64,000 bases of DNA from assembly GCF_900100765.1 (NCBI RefSeq), contig NZ_FNFO01000002.1, forward strand, positions 124,001-188,000, given 5' to 3'. This document shows positions 35,440 to 44,737 of this stretch, one piece after another. Source of the stretch: Catalinimonas alkaloidigena. Lineage in GTDB: Bacteria; Bacteroidota; Bacteroidia; Cytophagales; Flexibacteraceae. The number at the start of each line of letters is the position of its first letter. Within the stretch, counting starts at the first letter, position 1. Below the pieces are notes generated by a model that saw only the letters and a list, made by a program, of their open reading frames with translations, did not search any database and was not told the origin of the DNA. The translations under genes and the position numbers were made by a program.

Positions 35440-36474
35440 ATGACTAAAACTTTTTTCGGCACGCTGCCCGGCGGCATGCCCATCGATCTGTACACCCTCA
35501 CCAACGCTAACGGCGTGCGGGTGAGCATCACCAACTACGGCGGCATCGTGACGTCCCTTCTGACGCCGGACCGCGACGGCCGTCTGGGCGATGTGGTCCT
35601 GGGTTTCGACCGGCTGGACGGCTACCTGCAAGACAACGTGCCCTACTTCGGGGCGATCATCGGCCGGTACGGCAACCGCATCGCCCGCGGCACCTTCACC
35701 CTGAACGGACAGACCTACACGCTGGCGGTCAACAACGGTCCGAACCACCTGCACGGCGGCACTCAAGGCTTCGACAAAGTTGTGTGGCAGGCTGAAGAAG
35801 TGGCCGACCAGGTGCTGAAGCTCACGTACACCAGTCCCGATGGGGAAGAGGGGTATCCCGGCACGTTGCAGGTAACGGTGGTCTACACGCTGACGCCCGA
35901 CAATGCCCTGAAGATGGAATACTGGGCACAGACCGACAAGGCTACGCCCGTCAACCTCACGAACCACAGTTATTTTAACCTGACGGCCGGAAAGGCGCCG
36001 GATGTGTTGAACCATACGCTCCTGATCGACGCCGATCGCTTCGTGGCGGTCGACGCCACGCAAATCCCGACCGGTGCGCTGCCTTCTGTTGCCGGGACAC
36101 CGATGGACTTCCGGAGTCCGCATCCGATCGGAGTGCGCATCGGGCAGGTGGAAGGCGGCTACGACCACACGTACGTGCTGAACCACGCCGTGAGACAGCT
36201 GCGTCGCATGGCCCGCGCGATTGATCCGCAAAGCGGGCGGGTATTGGAGGTGTCGACCGATCAGCCCGGCGTGCAGTTTTATTCCGGCAACTTTCTGGAC
36301 GGTTCGTTTACCGGAAAAGACGGCAGGCCCTACAGGAAACACGCGGGCTTTTGCCTGGAAACCCAGCACTTTCCGGACTCACCGAACCAACCCAACTTTC
36401 CATCGACTATCTTGCAGCCCGGTGACACCTACCACACGGTGACGCTTTATCAATTTTCGGTTGAATCACGTTAA
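35440..36474 (+). CDS. galM: Aldose 1-epimerase (mutarotase)
   Basis: 344 residues. GalM hallmarks VSITNYGGIVTSLLTPDRDGRLGDVVLGF, YFGAIIGRYGNRIARGTF, NNGPNHLHGG (His), PVNLTNHSYFNLTAG (catalytic His) and GGYDHTYVL with C-terminal FCLETQHFPDSPNQPNFPS (catalytic Glu). Interconverts alpha and beta hexose anomers. No signal peptide from ATG 35440. Galactokinase follows after 12 bases, so the pair forms a galactose-entry module. Confidence 0.95.
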   Translation: MTKTFFGTLPGGMPIDLYTLTNANGVRVSITNYGGIVTSLLTPDRDGRLGDVVLGFDRLDGYLQDNVPYFGAIIGRYGNRIARGTFTLNGQTYTLAVNNGPNHLHGGTQGFDKVVWQAEEVADQVLKLTYTSPDGEEGYPGTLQVTVVYTLTPDNALKMEYWAQTDKATPVNLTNHSYFNLTAGKAPDVLNHTLLIDADRFVAVDATQIPTGALPSVAGTPMDFRSPHPIGVRIGQVEGGYDHTYVLNHAVRQLRRMARAIDPQSGRVLEVSTDQPGVQFYSGNFLDGSFTGKDGRPYRKHAGFCLETQHFPDSPNQPNFPSTILQPGDTYHTVTLYQFSVESR

Positions 36475-36486
36475 ATTCCCCGTTTC

Positions 36487-37665
36487 ATGAACGATACCGC
36501 GCAACGCGTCTACGACCATTTTCAGAACACCTTCGCTACCGAACCGCACCTCTACTTTTCGCCCGGCCGCGTCAATCTGATCGGCGAGCACACCGATTAC
36601 AACGACGGCTTTGTGCTGCCCGCGGCCATCGACAAAGGCATTTACCTCGCCATTCTGCCCACTGCGGGTGAGCCGGGACGGTGGATCTCCCTCGATTTCA
36701 ACGAGGAGGTGACGCCCGACCTGACCCGCATTGCGCCCCTGCCGCAAGAGTGGGCCAATTACGTGTTGGGCGTGATCGACCAGTTTCAGAAGGGTGGTCA
36801 CACCATCGCGCCGTTCCATTGCGTCATCGGTGGGAACCTGCCGGTCGGGGCGGGGCTGTCTTCGTCGGCGGCGCTCGAAAGTGTGGTGGCCTATGCGCTG
36901 ACGGACCTGAACGAGTTGGATTACGACCGCCCGGCGCTGGCGCTGCTGGCGCAACGTTCCGAAAATCAGTTCATCGGGGTGCAGTGCGGCATCATGGACA
37001 TGTTCGCCAGCCTGATGGGCCGCGAAAATCAGGTGATCCGCCTCGACTGCCGTTCGCTCGACTACCAGTACTTCCCGCTCCACACCGAAGGGTTGCGCAT
37101 TGTGCTGTTCGATACGGGCGTGAAACACTCGCTGGCCGGGACGGAATACAACCTCCGGCGGCAGGAGTGCGAAGCGGGCGTGGCGCACCTGCAACAGTAC
37201 GATCCTTCCATCAAAAGCCTGCGCGACGTGTCGCTGTCGTTGCTGGAGGCGCACCGGGGCGAGCTCGATCCGGTCGTCTACAAGCGGTGCAAGTACGTGG
37301 TGGAGGAAATTGCCCGCACGTTGGCCGCTACCGACGACCTGCAGCGGGGCGATCTGGCCTCGTTCGGCACCCGCATGTTCGAGACCCACGCCGGCCTGCA
37401 ATACGATTACGAGGTGAGCTGCCCGGAACTGGACCTGCTCGTGGAACTGGTCAAGCAAGACGCAGCGGTGATCGGCGCACGGATGATGGGCGGCGGCTTC
37501 GGCGGCTGCACGATCAATCTGGTGCGCGAGGAAGCCGTCGAGGCGTTGTTTGCGCGGTTGGCAACAGTCTACGAGGAAAAAATGGGTCGCAAGCTGGCAA
37601 TGTACAACGTTACCACTGCCGACGGCTCCAACCTCCAGGAAGTCAGTGCGCCCTCGGTGAAGTAA
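36487..37665 (+). CDS. galK: Galactokinase
   Basis: 392 residues, GHMP kinase. Galactokinase signature FSPGRVNLIGEHTDYNDGFVLPAAID near residue 20, ATP loop PVGAGLSSSAALES near 120, and C-terminal MGGGFGGCTINLV. Phosphorylates galactose at C1 for the Leloir pathway. Full length. galT/galE are not in the window. Directly after galM; together with GH42 on the opposite strand this points to beta-galactoside use. Confidence 0.96.
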   Translation: MNDTAQRVYDHFQNTFATEPHLYFSPGRVNLIGEHTDYNDGFVLPAAIDKGIYLAILPTAGEPGRWISLDFNEEVTPDLTRIAPLPQEWANYVLGVIDQFQKGGHTIAPFHCVIGGNLPVGAGLSSSAALESVVAYALTDLNELDYDRPALALLAQRSENQFIGVQCGIMDMFASLMGRENQVIRLDCRSLDYQYFPLHTEGLRIVLFDTGVKHSLAGTEYNLRRQECEAGVAHLQQYDPSIKSLRDVSLSLLEAHRGELDPVVYKRCKYVVEEIARTLAATDDLQRGDLASFGTRMFETHAGLQYDYEVSCPELDLLVELVKQDAAVIGARMMGGGFGGCTINLVREEAVEALFARLATVYEEKMGRKLAMYNVTTADGSNLQEVSAPSVK

Positions 37666-37815
37666 CGGGAAACGGCAGGCGTACGGAACCGACGGATCTA
37701 ACGGCCGATGCCCAGAGGAAAATGCGTTCGTTCGTAGAAGCACACTCTGGTTTCGCACTCGCTTCAGGTAGTAGAGATCAGAACTCAGGGGTAAAGACGA
37801 CAACGACTGAACGAA

Positions 37816-38118
37816 ATGGGTGGAATTGCCGGGGCAACAATGCGGTTTGAGAAAGACAGGTTGCCTGAATTGGTTGCTATTCAGAAGAAGTTTTTTGAAA
37901 AAACGGGCCTTCTCCTTTCTGCAACGAACGAGCCACCGACGGAAGAGACGATTAAAAATCACGAGGCTTTTATTGCCTCGATGAAAGAGCTTAGGTCTGA
38001 ATACCACAGGACTCTTTACGAGTGCCGAGGGACGTTTACTTCCAGGGAGCTGGGCGAGATCGCGTATTGGGTGTATCAGGACAAAATCGAAATTCATTTC
38101 GAATTCGATCTCACGTAA
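37816..38118 (+). CDS. Small unknown cytoplasmic protein
   Basis: 100 residues from ATG 37816 (a second in-frame ATG at 37840 is equally possible). Mostly helical, charged: IQKKFFEKTGLLLSATNEPP, MKELRSEYHRTLYECRG, GEIAYWVYQDKIEIHFEF. No signal or membrane segment. No family recognised. Separated by 150 bases from galK. Confidence 0.5.
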   Translation: MGGIAGATMRFEKDRLPELVAIQKKFFEKTGLLLSATNEPPTEETIKNHEAFIASMKELRSEYHRTLYECRGTFTSRELGEIAYWVYQDKIEIHFEFDLT

Positions 38119-38377
38119 TTTTTCCAATGCGCTCTTGTGGGTACTGAGCGAATTAGGTGGGCAGTCCGCTTATGCAGTGCCTGCCAGATTCAAAAAGACA
38201 TGGTCGGAGTGGAAGCGCTTTGAATCGAAGCCTCGGCTTGTGAAGTATTTTTTGCTACTGAAGGAACGGTATAAGCCTACGGAAAAAGGATAAACTGATT
38301 AATCGGCCGCAAAACTGAAGAGCCAACCACGAAACAATCTTGCTTTTTGGCCAGACTTGACGCCGGAAACCCAATAC

Positions 38378-38950
38378 ATGGAGACGACTTATCACGACAA
38401 CCAGACCTTCGACAAATTCAGTTTGGCAGGCAACGACCTGCGGCACCACGAATTCGAGCAGTGTAGGTTTCAATCGTGCGAATGGGCGGAGGGAAACCTG
38501 TCGGGGTGCCGCTTCCTCGAATGCGAATTTGTCGGATGCAACCTGGCGATGGCGAAACTGACGCAGGCGACCTTGCAGGACGTTACGTTCCGCGATTGCA
38601 AACTGACCGGCGTGGATTTTAGCCAGTGTGCCGACCTGTTGTTCGAAGTGCGGTTTGAGAACTGCCAGCTGGATTATGCCTCGTTCGAAGGGAAGAAGAT
38701 GGCGAAGACGCCTTTTCTCAATACGTCACTCAAAAACGTAGCATTTGCGAAGACGACGCTGGACAAAGCCCGGTTTGAGAATTCCGACCTGGCCGGTGCG
38801 GTTTTTGAGCGAACGTCCCTCAAAGGGGCGGACTTTCTGACGGCATTCAATTACCGGATCGACCCGGAAGAAAACGATTTGCGGAAAGCCCGCTTCTCGC
38901 AGCACGGCGTGGCGGGACTCCTCGCCAAGTACGACCTCCGAATTGAGTAA
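38378..38950 (+). CDS. Pentapeptide repeat protein
   Basis: 190 residues made of tandem pentapeptides of the A(D/N)LxF type: HEFEQCRFQSCEWAEGNLSG, LTGVDFSQCADLLFEVRFEN, ARFENSDLAGAVFERTSLKGADF. This forms a right-handed quadrilateral beta helix. Resembles Qnr-like and other pentapeptide proteins in length and register; no functional evidence for gyrase protection. ATG 38378 (METTYHDNQTFDKF) preferred over an upstream TTG. Confidence 0.88.
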   Translation: METTYHDNQTFDKFSLAGNDLRHHEFEQCRFQSCEWAEGNLSGCRFLECEFVGCNLAMAKLTQATLQDVTFRDCKLTGVDFSQCADLLFEVRFENCQLDYASFEGKKMAKTPFLNTSLKNVAFAKTTLDKARFENSDLAGAVFERTSLKGADFLTAFNYRIDPEENDLRKARFSQHGVAGLLAKYDLRIE

Positions 38951-38958
38951 CGCGTCGG

Positions 38959-41043
38959 TTACTTTTCCTCTACGATCTTGACGCCCCACGCGGGTAGTGT
39001 TAGCGTTGCGTTTTTGGCAATGCGCTGATCGGCCAGCAACTCCGTGCCGGTGCCGTGCGGGTAGCGAAGCGTTTGTTCCTCAGCGGAATAGTTGAAGTAA
39101 TAATGGATGCGCTTACCCTGTGCATTGACGCCCGAGCGGGTAATCAGCGGGAACCGAAGCGCCTGGTCGGTGCCCCACAGCCCGGCGTTTTTCACCGCCT
39201 CTTCCATGATTTTCTGCAGGAGTGTCTGGCCCGGCATAAAGCCCACATAGGTCGCCGTGCCTTTGCCGTAGGCATTGCGCGTGACGGCGGCGTATTTGCC
39301 CCAGACGGGGTGGTCGTAGTGCGCCAGCACCTGCGCGGTGGTGGGCGTCAGCAGTTCCATCCAGTACTTGACCTCCTGGTTTTCTTTCGCGACGCCGTAG
39401 GGATCGTCTTTCAGTGTGACGCTCTCCGGGATGACGAACTGGCTGTAGCCTACGCCGCAGGCTTCGTGGATGATACCGGGTTGTTGCGAAGCCCGCACCT
39501 TGACGTGTTCGTCTGAAAAGCCGCTTTTGAATGTGTAGACGACGTGACCGCCGTTTTGCACAAACCGGTTGAGGCGCTCCAGCAGCGTATCGGGTGCGGC
39601 GTAGAGCGCCGGGACGACCAATAGCTGGTACTGCTCCAGGTGGGCACTGGTGGGGTCCACAAAGTCGACCGGAACGTTCAGGCGGTAGAGTGCGTCGTAG
39701 ATCGGCCGGAGCACGTCGTTGTAGTTCTCCCGGGCGCCCCACCCGAAACTAAACGCGTTGAAGGCCGTCAGGGCCTCGTTGCTGAACAGGATGGCGACCT
39801 GATTCGACTTCTTGAGGTTGATCAGGCGTGGGCTCAACCGCCGGAACTCCCGCCCGATGGTCTTGGCTTCTTCGTACGTCGGATTGGGCTGGAAATCGTG
39901 GCTCAGCAACCCTTTCCAGTACGTCTCGGCCGAGTTGTGAATCGAGTGCCAGTGCCAGTACTCCAGCATGCTCGCGCCGGACGCGAGGTGGCTGAATGCC
40001 TGTTGCCGCAACTAACCGGGGTAAGGCACCCACTGCGGAAAGCCCTGCGCTTCGGTTTCCAGCACCAGGTACGACGCCCCGTTCTTCATGGAGCGGGTCA
40101 CGTCGCCGCCGAACGCAATTTCCGCGCCCGTCAGGTGATCCTGCGTCGGGTGGTAGATGTCCACCCCGGCAATGTCGAGCGCTCGCGACGCCGCAAAGTG
40201 GTCGACGTCGGGCTGGATGCCGTACGAGTAACCGCGCCACTCAAAGTCGAAGTTGTGGGTAACGAACTGGTCCGGTTTCTTGTATTCGTCGACAATCGCC
40301 GTTTGCCACGCGAGGTAGTCGGTCACCAGCTTCCGCTGAAATCGGGAAAACTCCGAACTGAGGGAAGCGTTGATCGTGCCGACCGTCGACGGAAAATCTT
40401 CCCACGTGTTGATGCGGTTGCTCCAGTAGTCAAGTCCGTAGGCGCGATTCAGGCTGTCGAGCGACGGAAACTTCTGCTGCATGTACTGGACAAACTGCGC
40501 CTGCACTTGTGGTCCGGCGGTGCCGTAGTGCTTCGTCTCGTTATCCACCTGATAGCCGATGAGGGCCGGATGGTCTTTGACGTGTTCCAGCATCGCCCGG
40601 ATCACCTGTTCGGCGTGGTGCCGGAAGTGCGGGTTGGAGATGTCCATGTTCTGACGCGGCCCGTACTGGTTTTGCCCGCGTGCCGTAACGGCCAGCACGT
40701 CGGGGTATTTCTTCACCAGCCACGTCGGGACGGCGTAGGTCGGGGTACCGACAATCACGCGAATGCCCGCCGCGTGCATGGCGTCCAGCACCCGGTCGAT
40801 GTGCGTGAAGTCAAACTGCCCTTCCTGCGGCTCCACCGTGCTCCACGTCGATTCGGCAATGCGCACTACGTTGATGCCCGCCTCCTTCATCATCCGAATG
40901 TCTTGGTCCAGCCGGTCGTAGGGCATGTACTCGTCGTAGTAGGCCACGCCGAACAGAAGCGAATCGAGCTGCATCGCTGACTGTGCGATCAGCGCGGGAG
41001 TGAACAAAAAGAGGGGAAGCAAGAGAAGGGAGCGTAGACGCAT
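38959..41043 (-). pseudogene. GH42 beta-galactosidase interrupted by one in-frame TAG
   Basis: Read leftwards from ATG 41043, signal MRLRSLLLLPLFLFTPALIAQ then a GH42 TIM barrel: FGVAYYDEYMPYDRLDQDIRMMKEAGINVVRI, acid/base Glu in IGYQVDNETKHYG, nucleophile Glu in LVLETEAQGFPQWVPYPG. The next codon is TAG (40012-40014), after which the same frame continues without a gap: LRQQAFSHLASGASMLEYWHWHS and the C-terminal domains to stop at 38959. GH42 enzymes have YPGQLR here, so CAG became TAG. Total 694 codons. Either a nonsense mutation, a sequencing error or suppression. Lacks neighbours with similar defects in this operon. Confidence 0.88.
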
Positions 41044-41134
41044 GGAGGGTGGGAGGGAAGGATGTATTTATTGCGTCAATACTACACATTAAGATGGAAA
41101 GACGCTACTATTTCACTCTCTAAGTGAATATGAA

Positions 41135-41893
41135 TCAGAGGTTGTGATCAACAATCCTTCTTTTGACTTCACCTGGTAAATCAAATACAAAGATAACCGT
41201 GTAGGCACCTGCCCCATCATCATTCAACATCGTAAGGATAACTTCACTATGATCCGTCACGAAGCCATTCGTATAGCAAAATGGGTCATTTGTTGATTCC
41301 AAACAGCGAAGATTTGGATTGTATAAATCGCTATACATCTCACGCGGTATGGAAGGTTGGAGCTGACCATTTTTGTAAAAGTGTATTGCTACAATTTCGA
41401 TGCGTAGCACATTTCCAGTGGCACATTTCCATCGGTACCCCAGTACTCCCGCCCATCGATCTTTGATAAAAAAGGAAAACCATTAGTATATAGAAAAACC
41501 ATCAGTATATAGAAATGTGTGGGCTAACGTGTCAAAAGGAGCCGTTTCAATACCGATGCGGATCGAATCATTGGCCAATGAAAGAGATTTTTCTGTTAGT
41601 GTTGGTGTCAGCTTGGGGTAGTTGAATCCTACGAATTCAAATAAAGTCTTCTCAATCTCATCCAGGCTGCTCTCTACCGTATCATACTCTTTAGTATCAG
41701 GGTCTAGGTAGATTGTGCTGTACAAAGGAGCGGGCTTCTGTACAGAACGGTCTTCCTCCTCAGAAAGAGCATCCAAAGCATTTAACTCAGAAACAGAGGC
41801 AGGTTGTTGAGAAGAAAGTTTTTCCTCCTCCGAGTGTTGTTGGTTGATACTACACGCACACAGAAGGAAAAATATCCAACCGTAATTTTGCAT
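41135..41893 (-). pseudogene. Lipoprotein gene broken by two tandem microduplications
   Basis: Starts ATG 41893 with a lipoprotein signal (WIFFLLCACSINQQ). First readable part ends with a stop at 41483, the second (41135-41410) resumes in the same frame. Between them are a 19-nt imperfect tandem duplication (41480-41498/41499-41517) and a 14-nt duplication (41407-41420/41421-41434, GCACATTTCC shared). Removing one copy of each yields one continuous frame (YTNGFPFLSKIDGREYWGTD then GNVLRIEIVAIHFYKNGQLQ) of about 241 residues. Family unknown; low GC. Confidence 0.7.
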
Positions 41894-41910
41894 GCTCTTC
41901 GCGTTTTGGG

Positions 41911-41959
41911 AGACGTACCACGTTTACACCACCGTCAGGAAGGTAAACGTGGTACGTCT
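41911..41959. repeat. 17-bp perfect hairpin between symporter and lipoprotein genes
   Basis: Arms AGACGTACCACGTTTAC (41911-41927) and GTAAACGTGGTACGTCT (41943-41959) are perfectly complementary with a 15-nt loop. No T-run follows on either strand, so it is not a standard terminator though it lies 21 bases after the symporter stop. Its loop/right arm begins CAGGAAGGTAAA, similar to CAGGAAGCTACA in the hairpin cluster near 14.67 kb. Confidence 0.7.
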
Positions 41960-41979
41960 GTTGGTCAAGAAAGCTCCTC

Positions 41980-43461
41980 CTAATTGCGCAGAACGGAGAC
42001 GGCGGCTTTTTCGGTGGGGGCGGGTTGCGGCAGGCCGAGGCTTAGCAGGTAGAGGCCGAAGAATGTCAGCGCGCCGTTCAGAATCAGCAGCGTGAAGCCG
42101 ATGTCGTGACCGTGGCTGCTGGCCCAGAGGGAAATCAGATACGTGAGGACGGGAGCCAGGACGCACACAGCAGGTACCCACGCATCGCGGACGGGGCGGC
42201 GCAAAATCAGCCCGAAGCTGAAGAGGCCCAGGAGCGGACCGTACGTATAGCCCGCCGCCGTAAACACCGCAGAGACGACGCTGGCGTCGTTCAGCGCACG
42301 GAACAGGAGGATCACCACCAGCAATACCAGCGAAAACCCGATGTGCACCCGGCGGCGCGTCCGTTGCCGTTCTTCTTCCGGTTTCTTTTCCACATTCAGG
42401 AAATCCACGCAAAACGACGTGGTGAGGGCCGTCAGGGCCGAATCGGCACTGGAGTAGGCCGCCGCCACGATGCCCAGCACAAACAACACCCCGGCCACGA
42501 GGGTAAAGTGATTCAGCGCCAGCAGCGGATAGAGGTCGTCGGTCCGGGCGGGGATTTCAATTCCCTTCGCGTTGGCGTAGAGGTACAGAGCCGTGCCCAG
42601 GCAGAGGAACAGGAGGTTGACCGGCAACAGCGCCAGCGTAAACCAGAACATGTTTTTCTGCGAATCGCGCAACGAGCGGCACGTCAGGTTCTTCTGCATC
42701 ATGTCCTGGTCGAGGCCCGTCATGGCGATGGCAATGAACGCCCCGGAAAGGAACTGTTTCCAAAAGTAGGAGCCCTCTTTCGGGTTCCAGTTGAAGATGG
42801 TAGAGTAATCACTTTCGGCCACCGTTTTCGCGAAGCCGGCCCAGCCCACCGGCAGTTCCTGCACAATGAGGTAGAGCGAAACGGCCACGGCCATCAGCAT
42901 GCAGAACGTCTGCAGCGTATCGGTCCAGACCACCGTGCCCATACCGCCCCGGTACGTGTAAAGCCAGATCAGCACGATGGTGATCAGCACCGTAACGCCG
43001 AACGGCACACCCCACGCGTCGAAAATGCCAAGTTGCAGCACGTTGGCGACCAGGAACAGACGCAGCGCCGAGCCGACCGTGCGCGACAGCAGGAAGAACG
43101 CCGAACCGGTTTTATAAGACCAGAACCCGAAGCGCTGTTCGAGGTAGGTATAAATCGTGGTTAAATTCAGGCGATAATAGAGCGGCAGCAGCACCGCGCC
43201 GATCACGAAATAGCCGAGCAGATACCCGAGCACCAACTGAAAATAGGTGAACTGTGTGGTGCCTACCCAACCCGGCACCGAGATAAACGTAACCCCTGAG
43301 AGCGAGGCACCTATCATCCCGAAAGCCACCACGTACCAGGGCGCCTGGCGGTTCGCCCGGAAGAAGGTATCGGAGTTGGCCTTGCGGGAAGTGACGTGCG
43401 AAATCACCAGCAGAACGGCGAAATATCCCGCAATCAGGGATAGGATTAACAAAGAATTCAT
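41980..43461 (-). CDS. Sodium:solute symporter (SSS family)
   Basis: 493 residues, about 13 membrane helices. SSS landmarks: SLSGVTFISVPGWVGTTQFTYFQ near residue 55, TYRGGMGTVVWTDTLQTFCMLM near 170, ITMTGLDQDMMQKNLTCRSLRDSQKNM near 250 and YSSADSALTALTTSFCVDF near 345. Uses the sodium gradient to import a solute; relatives near glycan genes carry sugars such as galactose. It is the only transporter in the carbohydrate locus. Starts with ATG 43461, divergent from clpS. Confidence 0.9.
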   Translation of the reverse strand: MNSLLILSLIAGYFAVLLVISHVTSRKANSDTFFRANRQAPWYVVAFGMIGASLSGVTFISVPGWVGTTQFTYFQLVLGYLLGYFVIGAVLLPLYYRLNLTTIYTYLEQRFGFWSYKTGSAFFLLSRTVGSALRLFLVANVLQLGIFDAWGVPFGVTVLITIVLIWLYTYRGGMGTVVWTDTLQTFCMLMAVAVSLYLIVQELPVGWAGFAKTVAESDYSTIFNWNPKEGSYFWKQFLSGAFIAIAMTGLDQDMMQKNLTCRSLRDSQKNMFWFTLALLPVNLLFLCLGTALYLYANAKGIEIPARTDDLYPLLALNHFTLVAGVLFVLGIVAAAYSSADSALTALTTSFCVDFLNVEKKPEEERQRTRRRVHIGFSLVLLVVILLFRALNDASVVSAVFTAAGYTYGPLLGLFSFGLILRRPVRDAWVPAVCVLAPVLTYLISLWASSHGHDIGFTLLILNGALTFFGLYLLSLGLPQPAPTEKAAVSVLRN

Positions 43462-43506
43462 ACGGGTAAATAAAGCGTATTGCGTTAAAAGTAGCTTGAA
43501 ATTTCG

Positions 43507-43514
43507 TAAATTTG
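43507..43514 (+). promoter_or_regulatory. TAnnTTTG -7-like element upstream of clpS
   Basis: TAAATTTG matches the Bacteroidota -7 consensus and lies 25 bases before the clpS ATG. A TTG (43480-43482) lies upstream at slightly long spacing (24 nt). Confidence 0.45.
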
Positions 43515-43539
43515 CCTTACAAACAACATGTGACTGATC

Positions 43540-43827
43540 ATGAGACCTTTCGCAGAATTAGATCCGGAAATCCTCGAATTGACCGAAGAGGTAATCGAGG
43601 CTGAAGAGGTGAGGGACCTGGTCGTATTCAACGATGACGTCAACACTTTCGATCATGTAATCAATACCCTGGTAAAGGTATGTCGCCATACGATGGAGCA
43701 AGCCGAGCAATGCACCTGGCTGATCCATTACAAAGGTAAATGTACTGTAAAACAAGGTACCTTCGCGGAATTGATTCCGATGCGCCAGGGGATATGCGAC
43801 CGCGGCATCAGTGCCGAAATCGTGTAA
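43540..43827 (+). CDS. clpS: ATP-dependent Clp protease adaptor ClpS
   Basis: 95 residues, standard length. ClpS core RDLVVFNDDVNTFDHVINTLVKVCRHTMEQAEQ with the N-degron pocket residues and IHYKGKCTVKQGTF; acidic N-terminal tail. Delivers N-end-rule substrates to ClpAP/ClpCP. Next to recR on the same strand. Confidence 0.95.
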   Translation: MRPFAELDPEILELTEEVIEAEEVRDLVVFNDDVNTFDHVINTLVKVCRHTMEQAEQCTWLIHYKGKCTVKQGTFAELIPMRQGICDRGISAEIV

Positions 43828-43979
43828 GGGAATCCGGAAAAAATAAGAGGCAGCGCGTGGCATCAGGCAACATTCGCTGTTTTTTTTGTGTTGTGTAGAA
43901 CCGGGGTGCCCCTCGTTTTTCTGTGCAGCCACTGCGTAGCGTGTGCCTCGGTTTTGATCTATTCCGGTTTTTATCATAC

Positions 43980-44597
43980 ATGCATTTTTCTTCCAAACTG
44001 ATTGAGAATGCCGTCAACGAGGTTGCCAAACTCCCCGGCATCGGACGGAAAACGGCCCTCCGCCTCGTCTTGCACCTGTTGAAGGAAGACAACGGCACCA
44101 CCACCGACCTTACAGAAGCCCTCACGCGCCTACGGCAGGACATTACGTATTGCCGTCAGTGCCATAACATCTCCGATCACGAGATCTGCGCAATCTGCGC
44201 CAACCCGCGTCGCGACCAGCATACGGTCTGCGTCATTGAAGACATGCGCGACGTGATGGCGATCGAAAATACCTCGCAATATCACGGCCTCTATCATGTA
44301 CTGGGGGGCGTTATCTCGCCTATGGAAGGCGTAGGACCGAACGACCTGCACGTGGCCTCGCTCGTGCGCCGCGTCACGGAACACGACGTACGGGAGGTCA
44401 TTCTGGCGCTGAGCCCCACGATGGAGGGCGACACCACGGCCTATTACGTCACCAAGAAGCTGCGTGAGGCACGAACCGGCAATCCGTTGCGCATCTCGAC
44501 CATTGCGCGGGGCGTGCCCATCGGTGGCAACCTGGAGTATGCCGACGAAATTACGCTGGGCCGCAGCATTTTGGCGCGTACCAACGCGAGCGAATAA
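43980..44597 (+). CDS. recR: Recombination protein RecR
   Basis: 205 residues. Helix-hairpin-helix [18 protein letters not shown], Cys4 zinc finger (CRQCHN ... [10 protein letters not shown]) and Toprim domain ([41 protein letters not shown]). Works with RecF/RecO to load RecA at gaps. ATG at 43980; only an out-of-domain extension is possible upstream. Confidence 0.96.
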   Translation: MHFSSKLIENAVNEVAKLPGIGRKTALRLVLHLLKEDNGTTTDLTEALTRLRQDITYCRQCHNISDHEICAICANPRRDQHTVCVIEDMRDVMAIENTSQYHGLYHVLGGVISPMEGVGPNDLHVASLVRRVTEHDVREVILALSPTMEGDTTAYYVTKKLREARTGNPLRISTIARGVPIGGNLEYADEITLGRSILARTNASE

Positions 44598-44705
44598 CGC
44601 AGAGTAGAGAGGGGGGAATTTGTGTGTGCGATGCATGGAAGTCGCTCCCCTTGCGGTCGGGAACGCACCCTCTGCAACGCCCTGACGCATCACCGATAAC
44701 TTTTC

Positions 44706-44713
44706 TATGTTTG
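44706..44713 (+). promoter_or_regulatory. TAnnTTTG -7-like element before glycosyltransferase gene
   Basis: TATGTTTG matches the Bacteroidota -7 consensus. A transcript start a few bases downstream would place the TTG start codon at 44738 after a short leader, supporting that start. Confidence 0.4.
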
Positions 44714-44737
44714 CGGGCAAACCGTTTCTACCGTCCC

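Noticed and set aside
36466-38127. Long minus-strand open frame opposite galK and the next gene
   Set aside because: Antisense shadow; the plus strand carries the complete galactokinase signature.
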